Shown piece by piece: positions 37,798-52,075 of a stretch of 64,000 bases of DNA. The notes below the pieces were generated by a model. It did no database searches, was not told where the DNA came from, and worked only from the letters and a program-made list of their open reading frames with translations. The DNA is from Larus michahellis (Eukaryota; Chordata; Aves; Charadriiformes; Laridae), in the NCBI RefSeq assembly GCF_964199755.1, contig NC_133930.1, forward strand, positions 28,483,571 to 28,547,570, given 5' to 3'. A program made the translations under genes and the position numbers. Every line of letters starts with the position of its first letter. Within the stretch, counting starts at the first letter, position 1.

Positions 37798-40700
37798 TTT
37801 TTGTTGAAAACTGAGCTATGCTCACTTATGTCTTCAAACAAGCAGAAATGAAGTAGAAGAGAAAGAGAGCCTCTCAGATGTTCCCAGGGGGCTTTTCTGT
37901 GCCTGTAGTGAAATTGCCCAGTATATCTAAAGTATTTTCGTGGAGACAGCCAATTTAATATCAATGATACAACAAGAAGTGGTGAATCAATAGAAGGAAA
38001 ACCAACCCTAGTTAGATAGAAATGATTTGAAATGATTTGGACTATCTCTGAGAAGATCAAGCTGCTGTCAAGTTAAAGTGTGTTAGACCTTCAACACATT
38101 AAAAATTCTTAGTTTAAGTAACACGGCTGCATATGTGACCTCTTGCCAAATTTGTCCCATTAATACACTTCTGTAGTTTGATACATAAATGTGTTTGCTG
38201 ACTGGTTCATGATGGACAAATCTGACCTAAAAATGCATGCAAGATGTCAGTCATTTCAGCACTTGTAAATGATGAAACACTAAATAGGGGTCACTGCTAA
38301 TGCTGTTCCCAGGTATGATGTGATGTTGTGTTGAATCACACAATATAAATTTCCCTAGTGGTCCGCCTGCAATGAAAGTACAGTTGAACAGGCAACAGCT
38401 GCCACTTCGTGAGTAAGCCTTCTGGTGTTCTATCATTCTGTTTACCCTGTCTGAAAAAACACTGTATAACCAGTCCAATCGTATAAATGATTTAATTTGG
38501 ATGGAGCCAGACACCATTCTCATTCAGTGAATTACTTCCTGGATTGAAAAATCTCTTGTGTGAGCATTTTTATTCAACAGGCCTCTGTCAATTTACATCA
38601 GTGGAGAATATTGGCTTGTGTTTTTGGAACTGGGATTGTCTGTTTGTACTGTACTGTTTTCAGTACTTAAGTACCCTTACAGTTCTGAATGGAAAATCCT
38701 TAAAGAATAAATTATGATTGAGACACTAAATAACTAACTAAAATATGGGGTGCAGTAAAATGAGAATGATGGAGTTGTGTGAAAATAAGAAATGCATTTC
38801 TACCCTATGAAAAGCTATTATAAAATTAATGGAGATGGGAACAGTATAAAGATGACAGACAAAGTGTCACAGAAATGTCTCTAAAAGAAATACAGTTTAG
38901 CAAGGTAAGTGCCAGATATAAACCCAGAAGAATATCTATCAATACAGAGTGATATCTTGCCAGGGAATTTTCTAGTTGCTTAATTATTTATAGACCTTGC
39001 CATTTTCTACTACAAGCTATAGGACTTTTCCAGAAACACTAACTCTTGTTCTATTTTATTTGTTTCATAGGCCAAGATGTTTTTTAAAAATCAGTATATA
39101 AAGCATTTGTACAAGAGAGAGAATCAACTCTCTAGCCAGCCACATAAATATAATGAAAACTGACAACAATGGTGAAGTCTTGCTTGAAGAAAGTTACACT
39201 AAAATTGTAACAGAATTGTGCCTAGTGCAATGTATCTCAGAGGTTTATGAGAGCACCACCAAGACCAGACAGGTCCAAGATGGTAGAAGTCTGATAAATG
39301 CACACACAAACACTGCCTGGGAACTTAGAGAGAAACGTGATCTTACTCAAGGCAAAAAAGTTAAAAGCTCTCCCCTAATGAGAGTTTTTATTAAACTGGG
39401 ATTAACTGGAATGCAAGTTCTAAAAGGATTGTATGAGGCAGACTTCACATGAGCAATCAGTTGAGATTAGACACCAGCCAAACCGCTGCCACTATGAAAT
39501 ATTTCTAACAGAAATGTCTGAGGTTGCTTACGATAGCAGTAGCTTACACATGCTTCTTACCATTACTCTGCAGGAGGCAACGACCCCACCACCAACCAGC
39601 ACAAGGGATCAAGAGAGAGGATTGTGCAGATGTCACCCACTCCAGTGCAGTTAGTCCATTTTAATCATGTCATCCCCAGGTGTAGCAAACCTGCCTCATT
39701 TCACTCTGAAGGGGATGAGGCATGCTCTCGCAGCCTGTTCCACCCACTCTTCTGTAACACGCAGCCGTGGGACAAATACATTTTAAATAGCTGCATCCAT
39801 TTCACTAATGAACAACTGATGAGGACATCCACTAACATGCCTGATTTCAGCAGTGACATTGGTGGGCCTTCTGCATTAATTGTATTAGCAGATCCAACCC
39901 CTGTGCAGCATGAAACCACCCAACTACTCATACCCTCTTGGATAATGTAGAGCTTTTTTCATTTCCACTGCCCCAGCAGTCTCATTGCGGGAGCCCAATG
40001 ACCTTGCGGATGGTTTGACCTGCTTCCGCAGTTTCTTACAATCACATGTTTCCAGGTTTATTTTCCCAGGGCTTTAGTTCTGCATTTTTAGGCTTCCATG
40101 TAGAACAAATTTGCGTGTAGATCCTATCATGCATGCTGAGGAGAATAAGTGCAAATGATTTCTTGCATGTGTTTTTGACAGATGGTGGCAAACTAGCAAA
40201 TTATAATTTCTTATGCTTCTGCTTTTTTATTTTGTATATTTAAAAAATGTTTCTTCTTTTTCCATTTTACTTCTTCTGATTAACTCTTCAGGACCCTAGT
40301 GCATAGACCACTAATCAGCTTCCAACAGGGGACCCTAAGCGTTCAGGGTGACCTACTCTGAGACCACTGCTGCAGAGATATTTCCATCCTCTTCTTGTGA
40401 AATACTGAAAAGAAAGAAGAATACCCCAGTGTGATAGACAAGCAGACAGAATGACAGACCCAGGTGCACTTAGTATCATTTCCAAAAGCCAGCACCGTGA
40501 GTATGGCACGTTAGTCCTCACTTCTAAGCAAGATGCAGATTTAAACATTTTTAGATTAATTTAAAAAAACTATTTCAGTGTTTCAGACTTTGCTCTTTTC
40601 AGATTACAGACTGCATATGTGAGTAATAGCAGGCAGTGGGAACCTACAGAATCACTTATAGTGGACAAAGATCCTTAATCTCCCATTTATCTTTATATCC

Positions 40701-43700
40701 CATAAATGAACAGTCTAGTCAGCCAGAGTATATTTATAATGCACCCATTTCCATATGTGAGTTCTTTCAAATACACATGAAAAAGAATCCCTTTGGATTG
40801 ACAGCAACCATAAAATCCTGTCAATCAGGTTATGACGGGTGGTCTCATCCCTTTCATATCATGCCAAAACAACAGCTTCATAAAGCAAACCTAGACTTGC
40901 TCTTGTTGAACAAATGTGGGTTTGTAAGTGCATGGTTAAATATTCCTTTCTCAAAAATAACCCACCACCTTCTCTTTTCTGCAGCTCAAGCACCTCAATT
41001 ACAGTGTTGTCAAAATGAGATGAGCATTTGCTTGTATACCAGAAGATTTTCCTCACTTCAATTTTTCGTTTTCAACTGTCTTCAACTTTCAACCTTAAAA
41101 TCTCAACCTGAGTTGCTGTGAGCCATAGAAAAAAAGGTTAGGGGGACAGGGAAAGACAGCATAATCATTTTGTATATACAGGTTGATATAAAATACAGGT
41201 AATCTTATCAATATTAAACACCTTCCAACCTGTATATTAAACATCCTTAAAATTTCTTTGATTTTAGAGCTTCTTTATGATGTTAGCATGAAGACGAGGC
41301 CTAGTTACCCAGCAAGTAGAAAGCTGTTGTACACCGTTCAAACCAGAAAACCCTCCAAAAACATTTAATTATGTAACTTTTCAAGCCTTACTCTGCAGTT
41401 CTTTTGCTATATTGTACTTTCATATTACTGACCCACCTGCCACTTTCTGCATCAGTTATGCAGGAGCATGCTTGGAGGAAAGGTTATCAGAGCAACCACA
41501 TCTGCCTCACCCTGCAGCCCTGTCCTCTCCAGCCAAGGTGTCTCCTTGGCTGGTAGCTCCTGATCACTGCATTTTACAAACGAGTTACTGAGCAAAAGCT
41601 TTCCAGCTTGGTCTTGTGGGATGCAAACCATTGCAATCGCTTTTACAGGAGAGATGCAAGGCTTTTCCCCACCATGTTAGAGGCTGACAAGCTCCAAACA
41701 GACCCAACAGCTCCGAGGACCGAAGCTGCCACACCACAGCTCACAGGGTTACCCAGAGTCCCACAGAGAGGCTGGGGCACTGGGGTCAGCCTCCCACTGG
41801 TGGGACACAGGGATGCAAAAGGTGTACAAATACGGACTACGCTATGTCCGTGCATCACCACTACCATCAGTAACCACTTATACTTCCTCCCATAAACCTC
41901 AATCAGAGTGGATGTGAGAGACAGGGTCTTGTTTCAACCTGCTCTGTGCATTGGCAGAAATTTTTTCAAGAAACGTGCCTTTGAGAAGAATATGAATGCT
42001 CTTGGGAGCAGCCAGCTTTGTTGAAAACCAGCCCCAGAGCCCATCGGGGGAGAACCATCCAGTCACAACTAAGACGCAGTTGGGTATTTCACTTCTTCTA
42101 GCTTCTCCCTACACTTGGTCTTACCTCCATTTTCTGAGGTTGTTCACCACTGCAGGGTACAAGCCCTTTTCATAGCACTCCAGAAAACAAGGATCGCCAA
42201 TCCTTACGCTCCTCTTCTCATTTTTTTCTTTGTTGCAGGTTTTCAACACTTTTAAAGCAAATTTACATATCAAAACCTCAGTTTTTCCTCCAAGCACTGG
42301 AGAAACAGGCCTTCTTCCCTCCAGACTCCCTGATGGCCTCTGCCCACCTCACTGCTTCCACTGATGAATCTCCATCACTGAGTGGGTGAGCTCACTTGGT
42401 TTCCACACTGATGGAGGTGCTTGAACCCATTCCTCTTCTGGCCAGAACCCTCCTCCCACACCATCTCTACCTTGTCTTCTGCTAACTTTTTGGTGTTTGA
42501 CTTTACATCTGAATAATGTTCTGTTAGGGTATACATTTTGTAATTATGGAGCTCTCCTTTGTGAGAGGAGGAATAGCATCACTGGCCTTAAATGCCATCA
42601 GACTGTGCTCCGTGTCTTTTCTAGCAATCTTTTTGTCCCTTCTACTCCTTATTTCCTTGTTTTTCATTCTGTCCTCTAGGCAGATGCAACTAGCACATCC
42701 TCTCTTCAGGTGGGAGGCAGTAGGTGGTTATATTAGTCAGACTATAAGACCAAATGCAAATACAGAGCAAAACTGTATGCTGCCCTAACTGTGCAGCAGA
42801 AGCACACATTAAGGTTCACTGTGCAAGAAAGTGAGAGTAGCTTCATATTTATGGCAGATGCGTTTGCACTCTCTACCACTAAATAAAAGTTTTAATTCTC
42901 TCGTCTTTAGCCATCTCGGGGGTGTTGTTTTTAAAAGTGTAAATTTAAAACCATGACCCACAGGAAAGCTGAATTGACTTTCAGAGCTGACTTTCACTTT
43001 AGCACAAACCAATTGTAATAGAAATGAGAGTACAGAGGTCTTCATGGAGCCAGTTCAGCATGTATGAACTGCATCCCAGGTCTGTCCCGTCTTTAACAAG
43101 CAGCAGATTGGGCCTGACAGCCAGAACAGCGGTTGCCTTATCCACTGGTGATGGCAATATCAACCTGAACTGTGTGCCCATAGGCAGGGCATACATGCAG
43201 AACTTGCAGATCAACGTAGTCCACCACATAGCTTAATTGGAAAACAACTTTAGCTGTCAGTTGAATCTGCTGCCTTATGCTTACTCTTTCAGCCATTAAC
43301 TGAGGAAGGGATGTACCTAAAACAGGTGCCACTAGACCTTTCAACTTTTTGAATGTCTGACCAGCTGCCTGTTGGCTATTTACAGTAGAAGATAAAACAA
43401 TGTTTCTGACAGCCAAACTTCCTTTGCTCTCTCTTCCCCCTCCCATGGCTGAGCAGACTCTGATCTGAAAATGCTCCTGTGCCGGTGTCTGACTAGACAG
43501 CATTACCCTGCTAAAGTGCGAACCTGACCCAGTTTGACTTGGCTGTTCAATTTTGAATGGCACACAGCCAACCTGCTACCAGTTGGGTTATTCATGCTGC
43601 AATAGGAAGCAATCTTCCTGACATGCAAACTTCCTTCTTCTTCTGCCTGAGCAGCAGTGCAGGCAGTCAAAGATGCTGAGATAGATAAAGAACAATTTGA

Positions 43701-44882
43701 CCCTGTAAAGAAATGGGTCTTGACCCTAGGCTGTACTTCAGCTTCATTGTGCCAGCCAGCAGCAAAAAACATCATCACCCATGGCAGATCCCGGAAAGGC
43801 AGAAAGGAGTTCTTGCAATAAAGAACTGCTGTTACAGCTCCTACAGCAGCACTTACCCCATATTAAGATGCAAATATGTGATTTGGAAATCCTTGGTAAA
43901 TAAAATGGGCCATTGGACGTGCTAATCTAATTTGGAATTCAAGGTGCTACTGTGGAGTTTGATTACATTCATCTTGCTGTCAAGAATGCTAACGTATTAG
44001 AAAGGACTTCACCATCTGTGGGTTAAACTGGTGATATGAGATCACTTTCTTCCCCCCCCCTTTCCGTTTTCATGGAAACTCTTAATCCTATTAAAAAAAA
44101 AAAAAAGTCTACCTTAGCCTGCAATGGGTTTTGTTAGTCTGGTCATTTGAGCTGATGCACAATATTCTTCCTGGGGAACAGCAAGTTAGAAGAACTATCC
44201 GTCCCATCCAGGAACACCAGGGCACCAATACAAGCCATGTGTTTGTATAAGGCTCTCCTTAGCTCCTTATCTGAAGGGGAAGAAGACACTTGGAATAGCT
44301 AGAGGAAAGAAATGGGGAGCCTATATTTTAGTTTCCAACTGAAACAAAGATCTTCTGTTACTGCTCATACCCTCACACTCTCATAATTTTCACTCGTTTT
44401 CACCGTTTGTTACACTGCTGTATCATGGCTGTAGCTGTGGGACTGGTTTATGCTCCAACCTTGACAGCAACCTGGTAGATGTTGGAGATCTGCCACACTG
44501 TTCAGTTGAGTAACTGGAAATCAAAGTCAGTGAAAAGAAAGTGTTTAGGGAAATTAAAATCACTTCAAGTTCATTAATACCCAGCTGTAGGCTCTGTGAT
44601 GTACAATGTATTTTTCTAAGCCAGAGAGACAAAAAATCCACAGCAGGAATAAAGAGTATTCATGGTAGAATATCATGCTTCGGGCACAATAATGTCCCCT
44701 CCAAGCTGCTTCATCATTGTGACCATGGTGTTTTTGAGTCAGGTCCCCATGAGCATCTTTCACCTCTTACTGGTCATTTGCACTAGCTTCCCAGAAGAAT
44801 GAGACGTGAGCTCAACCAAGGGGTGTTCACACAAAGCTGCTGTATCACAAAGGAGGATGTAGGTTCACATTTACTGAAAACA
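37798..44882. other. Gene-poor region; no confirmed feature
   Basis: About 7 kb with no recognisable gene or major repeat. An exon-like open segment follows a good acceptor at 39071 (see findings). A 161-codon open stretch at 40636-41121 lacks recognisable protein features. There is a locally GC-richer stretch around 41460-41830. A C run and an A run stand near 44052 and 44092. Confidence 0.6.
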
Positions 44883-45770
44883 GTGCAGGCCAGCACCCAG
44901 GGTGGGAGTGTTGATCTGCTTGAGGGCAGGAAGGCTCTACAGAGGGATCTGGACAGGTTGGATCGATGGGCCGAGGCCAACAGTGTGAGGTTCAACAAGA
45001 CTGAGTGTCTGGTCCTGCACTTGGGTCACAACAACCCCATGCAGTGCTACAGGCTTGGGGAAGAGTGGCTGGAAAGCTGCCTGGCGGAGAAGGATATGGG
45101 GGTATTTGTTGACAGGCAGCTGAATATGAGCCAGCAGTGTGCCCAGGTGTCCAAGAAGGCCAACAGCTTCCTGGCTTATATCAGGAACAGTGTGGTGAGT
45201 AGGACTAGAGAAGTGATTGTCCCCCTGTACTCGGCACTGGTGAAGCCTCACCTGGAATACTGTGTCCAGTTTTGGACCCCTCACCACAAAAAAGGCATTG
45301 AGGTCCTGAGATGGGTCCAGAGAAGGACATCAAAGCTGGTGAAGGGTCTAGAGCACAAGTTGTATGAGGAGCAACTGAGGGAACTGGGTTTGTTCAACCT
45401 GGAGAAAAGGAGGCTGAGGGGAGACCTTATCGCTCTCTACAACTACCTGAAAGGAGGTTGTAGCGAAGTGGGTTTCAGTCTCTTCTCCCAAGTAACAAGT
45501 GATAGGGTGATAGGAAATGGTCTCAAGTTGCACCAGGGAAGGTTTAGGATGGATGTCAGGAAAATTTCTTCATTGAAAGTGTTGTCAAGCATTGGAAGGG
45601 AATGCTGCCCAGGGTAGTGGTGGTATCACCATCCCCAGAGGTATTTAAAAGACATGTAGATGTGGTGCTTAAGGACATGGTTTAGTGATGGACTTGGCAG
45701 TGTCAGGTTTACAGATGAACTCGTTGATCTTAAAGGTCTTTTCCAACCAAAATGATTCTGTGATTCTATG
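44883..45770 (+). mobile_element. CR1 LINE 3' fragment with long open ORF2 C-terminal frame
   Basis: The + strand encodes the C-terminal part of the CR1 ORF2 protein, downstream of the reverse-transcriptase core. Conserved phrases include [44 protein letters not shown] and [20 protein letters not shown]. The frame is open from 44799 to 45617, then lost by a frameshift before the usual end (RLPREVV-like codons continue in another frame). The 3' end GATTCTGTGATTCTATG at about 45754-45770 is the diagnostic avian CR1 tail. It lacks the endonuclease and catalytic core, so it cannot move by itself. Confidence 0.95.
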
Positions 45771-48700
45771 GCTTTCTAGAGGGGTGCTCCACATTGCCAG
45801 GGAGTAGTGCAGGGAAAGATAATGGTGACTTCTTCTGTTGTTTACATCAATGCACAATATGCAAGGAGAAAAAACAAGTAGTGTTTAGATTCATGACTTG
45901 ACCATTTTTTTCTGCCAAAGATCAATACCGACTTGTAGCTGTGCAGAAGAAGCTGGGGAACTGAGTTAGCAAAGGCAGCATATTTCAGAAAAACAGTAGC
46001 TATGAACCAAATATCAAGTACCCCAGGCATATAATTCTGCTTTCAGCTGAGTCTTTTGATGTAAAACAAGTTAAATCTGGAGAGTTTGATATTTGGGGTG
46101 TGTGTTGCTCTCTATTTACAAAGAAAGTATACAGAATTCTGTCTCTTTGAATACAGTGGGGACAAACAACAGGAGGCGGTTTCTTTGTTCAGAAAATCAA
46201 ATCTGTTTTAAGCCAGCATTCTGTCCAAAATTAGATCTTTCTCTCCCTCTTTGGATTTCTTCCAGGGCCATGCTGCTGGTACTTCCTTGGCTGGCCCTGA
46301 CTCTTTTTTGACTGCATTTTTGTGAGGCTCGCTTCACACTCACACATTTGCAGCTTTATGATCTTGTCTGAACCCATTGTCTGTGTTTGTGAAATGTCCC
46401 GAGAAAGCTTTTTCACTAGTACAGTCCAGGCTTTCCTTAGCACCTTACTGGTCTTTGATTTGGGTACCAGTTTCTACTGTTTCATTTGTTGCTAAGCAGT
46501 AGGGTATTTATTTTCTCAGTGAAGTTATACGGGAGTCTACTAGCCAGCTACACTGAGGTTTGAGGTCACCAATATGTCAAAATTATGAACCCTGACAGCT
46601 ACCAGCATCTTCCAGCCTAGAAGTATTGTATTTATTAAAAAAACCAAAACAAACAAGTTAGAATAAGCAGGAATTAATCTGTCAGGTTGACAACATCATC
46701 ATAATTGGGTAGATGAATCTGAATTATGTAAAGGTGTGAATTTAAAGTGGAGCATTCTTACAGCTTTAGGTTTAAGTGCTAAGGTAGCACAAATTTGGTT
46801 TGATTAAATTCCCTTTGAATTTTAATTAAGTTACATAAAAATTTAATTCTTAAAAACAGTATACAAGAAGGAATTAAATGAAGCTTACCTAATCTACTTT
46901 AAAATTAATTTGGTTTCACATCCCTGAGGGTCACCTTGCATGTCTAAAACATAAATATTACTTTCCTGAGTCCTTTCATGACACGCATGAAAATGAAATA
47001 TGGCTGGTCAGCATAGTATTAATATATACTGACATGCTTGAAGCAGTATGTAATAGGCATTCAGCATTGTTCTGAAAAATAACTCCAGCTGATGATATAC
47101 AAAACAGAAGGGTATAACAATGCGATCCCTCTGCCAAATTTGCTCTTAGCAGCAGCAGTTGTTAGATGTGACTCACGAACATTGATTTAGTAAAAGCTTT
47201 CTGCTTGAGAGTGTGACATATCCCTAGCTAGTCCAGTTTAGGAATCAAAGAGGAGATTTGATTTAATTCTTCAGTGGGAAAGGGGCATGAGAAAGCTGTT
47301 TGGATGATCCTAAAGCTGGCTGAAATCCACTTTAATGAGAGTGGCAGTTTGATATTTGTTTTATTGTTTGTGCCACTGAAAACTAATTTTACACATTGCC
47401 TTAGAAAAATGCTTTCCAAGCTCAAGCTGTTGTAGGATGCCCTTTTAGCAAATGGAGGGCAGTAATTGTCTCAGCCTCCAAATCTGCTTTCCCTGTTCTT
47501 GTGAATCACCAACACAGAAAACAAAGACACTTATATCTCTTTCTCTGCTGGCTATGCAAGGAGACTGGTTTGCTAGTGAGGAGCCAACTTACCTGGAGAA
47601 AGGTAAGTAGCATATATATCAACTTCTTCTCCCCACAATGTTTCAGTATAAATCAAATCTAAGTCACATGTAACACCAGAGTGGTGATGAGCTAGGGATG
47701 GCACGAACCATAAGCTAGCAGGTGCTCAGAAACCTTTACAAGCACAACTTAACGTTCTTTAGGTAATATCACCTGACAACATCAAATAACTTTTTTTTTT
47801 TTCCAGAATAGATTCCAAAATGCAATCTGAATCTTTTCTGAAGTAAATCCCTTTCTGACTTCAGAATTTTTCAATACAGCTTTGCAGGAGAGAAATAGGT
47901 TGCTCTGAAACAACTTTTTTTTTCTGACAGAAGTTACTCAGAAAGTGTTTCTGAACTGTAGCCACTCCTGAGCTTATAAAAACTTCAACTGTTCTCTAAA
48001 ACTTGAAAGCTGTGATGGTTACATGTGCAGTACTGTGTTCCTTTGACTTTTCCCCTTCCTTCAAAATGTAAACCCATGACAGATCCACCTATTTGTTTAT
48101 CTTTCACAGTACAGAGCCATGCACATGTCTTGTCCTATACAAATGATTAATAGTGTCATGACTTTTTAGCCACTGACTATGAAGAAACACTTTGCTTCTT
48201 ACCCTCTGCTTCATAATTTGAAGTCTCCCACCCCCATCCATGACACACAGGCCTGTCATTCTCTTTCACTGTCATTTCCTTCTATTTTATCTAAGTGTTT
48301 CAGAGTTTTCCCCAGGAAATTCTTTTCTATTCATTTTTAGTGTTTTTAAGGGAGCAAACAAGATGAAAGCTTAAGGAAAAAAAATGTTGTCTTTCTTGAC
48401 ATTGTAAATATAGCTGATGTTTCCCTTTTTGTAGCTGTGTGGGATGCAATCTGAAAACTGTTAAGGTAAATAGCAGTTAGTAAGGTCTTCATTTTACAGC
48501 ACAGCAGACACTGCTGAAACTGAGTATCTTTCTAAATCAGTTAAAAAGCAACACAAAGTCAGCGCAATGGAATAAGATATTTCAGTAGATATCTAAACCC
48601 TAATTGCTCCTCTCCACAGCAAGACGTGTTAAACATTTAACTATTTGTTGGATTTTATTAGTGGTTTTAAAGCCATGAATATAACTTGTTTGTCTTCTTA

Positions 48701-49169
48701 TGGTGAACTTGATTACCTTACAGTGTAAACCAGGAATAAGTCATTTGAAGTCCAGTTGTTCTCACATGGGAAGTTGCCAATCAGACTCTGGTAAAGGAGA
48801 TGAGAGTAGTTTCCATTTCTCTAGCTACTTTGTGCAATAAGCAACACGCAGAAGACAAAATGACTCTCCACACTTTTTACTGGCACCAACAGCCACTATG
48901 CAGACAACTTTCTGAACGTTGTCTTCCAAAATCCCCATCTGATAGCATAACTGAATAGTACAGCATGGTGAAAAAAGAGATAATCCTGTAATAATTAGGA
49001 TTTCCTCCATTTTCAGTTAGGTCTTCTTAAAATCTGGTAATCTAACAATTAGGAAAAACCGAGAGAGAGGAATTCCCCTTGTCACCACGGAAGTTACAAC
49101 TTGTCTGACTGACAAAGGAAATAGACTACTTGTATTAATAACTTCAGCAGCAGAAGACTACAGAAGTTT
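45771..49169. other. Gene-poor region; nothing recognised
   Basis: About 3.4 kb of AT-rich sequence between two CR1 fragments. It shows short open frames only, with no domain, RNA gene or strong repeat visible. Confidence 0.6.
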
Positions 49170-49990
49170 TATAGAACTGGAAAATCACAGGACAGCCAAG
49201 GTTGGAAGTGACTTCTGGAGGTCATCAAGTCCAACTTCTTGTTCAAAATAGGTCCAGCTAGATCAGATGGTTCAGGACATTGACCAGTTGAGTTTTGAGT
49301 ATCTCCCAAACATCGAGACTCCACAGACTCTTAGGGAAACCTGTTCCAGTGCAATGGAAATTTTCCAATGCAAATTGTTCCTTATTCCCATGTTCTGATT
49401 TGTGCCTTTTGTCTCCAGTCCTGTCACTGTGCACTTCCAGGAAGAGTCTGGCTCTATCTTCTCTATATCTTACCACGAGGCAGTTGCAGATAGCACATAA
49501 ATATTCTCTGCAAAGTTAATTCCCAGCCACTTATCCCACTCTTTGTAGAGTTGCAGGAGGTTATTCTCTACCAGGACTTTGGACTTGCCCTTGTTAAACT
49601 TTCTGAAGCTCCTGCCACCCCATTTCTACAGCCTGTTGAGAATATCAGGTTCCTCTCAGAGTGCCCTCCAACATATCTACCATTTCATGGCTTGGTATCA
49701 TTGGTAGGCTTGCTGAGGATGAACTTTCTATCATCCGGGTCATTAGCAGAGATGTTAAACAGCATGGGTCTCAGTATCTGTCCCTGAGGGACACAGTGAG
49801 TAACCAGTCAACAGCTGGACTTAGTACTGTATTCATGGTCCCACAACCCCTTGAACCCAGCAATCCTACTGATTTCCCACCTACTTGACCATCTGAGTAT
49901 CAAATCCCTAGCTCACCAATTTGAGTACTAGGATACTACGTGAGATCCTGTCAAAAGCCTTGCAAAGTGTGGTGCAGTCATCTCATCACA
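49170..49990 (-). mobile_element. Diverged CR1 LINE fragment (antisense)
   Basis: Antisense CR1 phrases can be followed through heavy divergence: CACAGGACAGCCAAGGTTGGAA, then CTTGTTCAAAATAGG near the 3' end. Then come CTTGGTATCATTGGTAGGCTTGCTGAGG, AGATGTTAAACAGCATGG and CCTGAGGGACACAGTGAG, typical of the part of ORF2 further upstream. It is about 0.8 kb and older than the 45 and 56 kb copies, judging by the many changes. The exact ends are uncertain. Confidence 0.85.
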
Positions 49991-51739
49991 GGTTTCATGG
50001 CAGTGACCTTTGAGCTGCTGAAGATTCATATTGATTTATTGATTTTTGTCTGTTTCTTTTCGGCCAGTAGTTTTGACCTTGCTATTTATACTTGGTTAAA
50101 TCTTCTGATTTCTGTTGTGCAGTTGACCTGCTACTGTATAGAAAGTCATGTTGAAAGATCATGTCGAATGAGAGAAGGGAGGAGCAGGAACCCATGAGAA
50201 CACACCTGCACTATCTTATGGCTCCTCCTAAGTGGTACAATACAGTCACATTTGAAACAGATTTTTCAATCAGAATGCTATTTTTCACTACTGTCTGGGA
50301 TCCCTAGCAGGACGAAGCCAGAAGGGAAGGCACTATGTGCTCTCCTCCTCTGAAAAGAAAGAAAATTATGTATTGTGCTTGCAGAGCCAAGACATATCAT
50401 AGAAGATGTAATTTGTTCCTTGCTGATAGACAACACTTTGCAAAGACACCATTCAGAAAATAAGTCTTTGATTTCAGCTGAAATATAATATACTTCAACC
50501 ACAAAGAAAACCTCTACTGATTTCAAGGAATTCCATGATTTGGCCACAAAAAAAGTTCATTCTTCTTCACAGAAGACAGAAAATCCTTGGGAGAATATTT
50601 AATCAAAAATTTAGTTTTCTGCCAAAGAGCAGTTTAGCTAGGAAATATTTCCAATCTGTCAGCTAAGGCTAGGTGTGGTGAGTCACTGGAACCTAACTGA
50701 AAATTAAGTTCTGTCACTTAACAGTAAAGATAGAACTAATGACACTTACGTACACTTTGTAAAATGCCCCAAGTCACCTAATAATAAAATGCGTGCCTGC
50801 AAGACACTGTTAAAATTTTTGTTGAAATTATTGACAAGAACATTTCAAGTATATGTTTGAATATCCAATGTAAATTATTACTATTACAAAACACATAGAA
50901 CAGTGTGGATAGTGCATTTTTTTCCTTACAAGATTCCTAAAATGGTGGAGGGCCACACAGATTTACTAATGTTAACTATAGTTGTGTGATATTAGGGGGA
51001 CCAAGTAAAATAATTGCCCCATATCTCTGATTCATCAGACCTCAGAACTGTTTTCCCTGTCTCCAGCATACATGTGACCCTGTAAATGCCTGACGTGCTC
51101 TAACAAATGTCCATTGCATTCTTTCTCAGGATATTGTAGTTACTTCCTTGTAGCTTGCGGTAAAAGTAATAGAATAGTAGCTCATGTATCATTATCCTTG
51201 CATGACATCAGTTCTTGCAAATATCTTCTTAGCACATATCCAAGTGGTTCCCATTTAAATTAGTGTAAACATTTTGTGCTATTGAATTAGAAGTCACTTA
51301 ATTTTGCACTTGCCCCTTCCTCAGTTTAAATAATACACACATATTTCTCCTTCCTGCTATTGTTCTCCCATATAGGAAAAGTAAGAAGATCCAGAGTGTG
51401 GAACTTGTAAAGGAAACTACATTAATGTATATTGGAAAATCACGTTAATAATAAATGCATTAGCAAGTGCCCAAGTTTGCTATAGAAAAAATCCAACCCC
51501 CATTATCAAAGGCATTTTTCCATAAATTACAGTTATCTATTCTTCTTTGCATGTAGTCTACATCAAATTTCTATTTCATCCAATGGGAATACTCTTGTTT
51601 ATTTTCTCCAGCACTAACAAAATTTAAGGCACTGGGCCAACAGGTAGCTCAAAAGTTTCAAGAAGGAAAAGTGGAAGAAGCCCATGCACTGGTATGTCTG
51701 GGAAAGGACTGGCTAAGAGCACTTTTCCTGCACATCAGG
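49991..51739. other. Gene-poor region; one exon-like segment at its right end
   Basis: No recognisable gene. An exon-like open segment with good splice sites lies at 51612-51691 (see findings). Otherwise AT-rich sequence with frequent stops. Confidence 0.55.
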
Positions 51740-52075
51740 CAAACCTGGCTGATGTGCTGGTCTACTGTAGGAGGACTATAGCCAGCAGGTCAAGGAAATT
51801 TTTTATCACACACTATTCTGTGCTGGTGAGGCTGACTGGAATATTGCCTCCAGTTTTACTCATCTCCCTTCAGGAAGGATGTGGACAAAATAGAAAGGGT
51901 CCAGTGGAGGGTTACCAACAGGACCCGGGACCTACAGCATATGTGCTGTGAAGAAAGGCTGAAGGATTTACTTAACCTAGGGAAGAGAAGGTTAAGGGGT
52001 GATCTAACAGCTACCTATCACGACTTGGAGGATAGTTACAAAGACGACAGACCAATTCTTGGTAGTGCTAGATGA
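51740..52075 (+). mobile_element. Highly diverged CR1 LINE fragment
   Basis: The + strand gives VQWRVTNRTRDLQHMCCEE followed by [16 protein letters not shown], clearly related to the CR1 ORF2 C-terminus ([14 protein letters not shown], then [21 protein letters not shown]). Upstream the match fades (SRKFFITHYSVLVRLTGILPP), so the left end is approximate. No CR1 tail is found. Confidence 0.75.

Noticed and set aside
40636-41121. 161-codon open stretch on the + strand
   Set aside because: It has no recognisable domain, no good start context and hydrophobic, low-information composition. A frame this long is expected about once by chance in a window of this size, so I do not call a gene.
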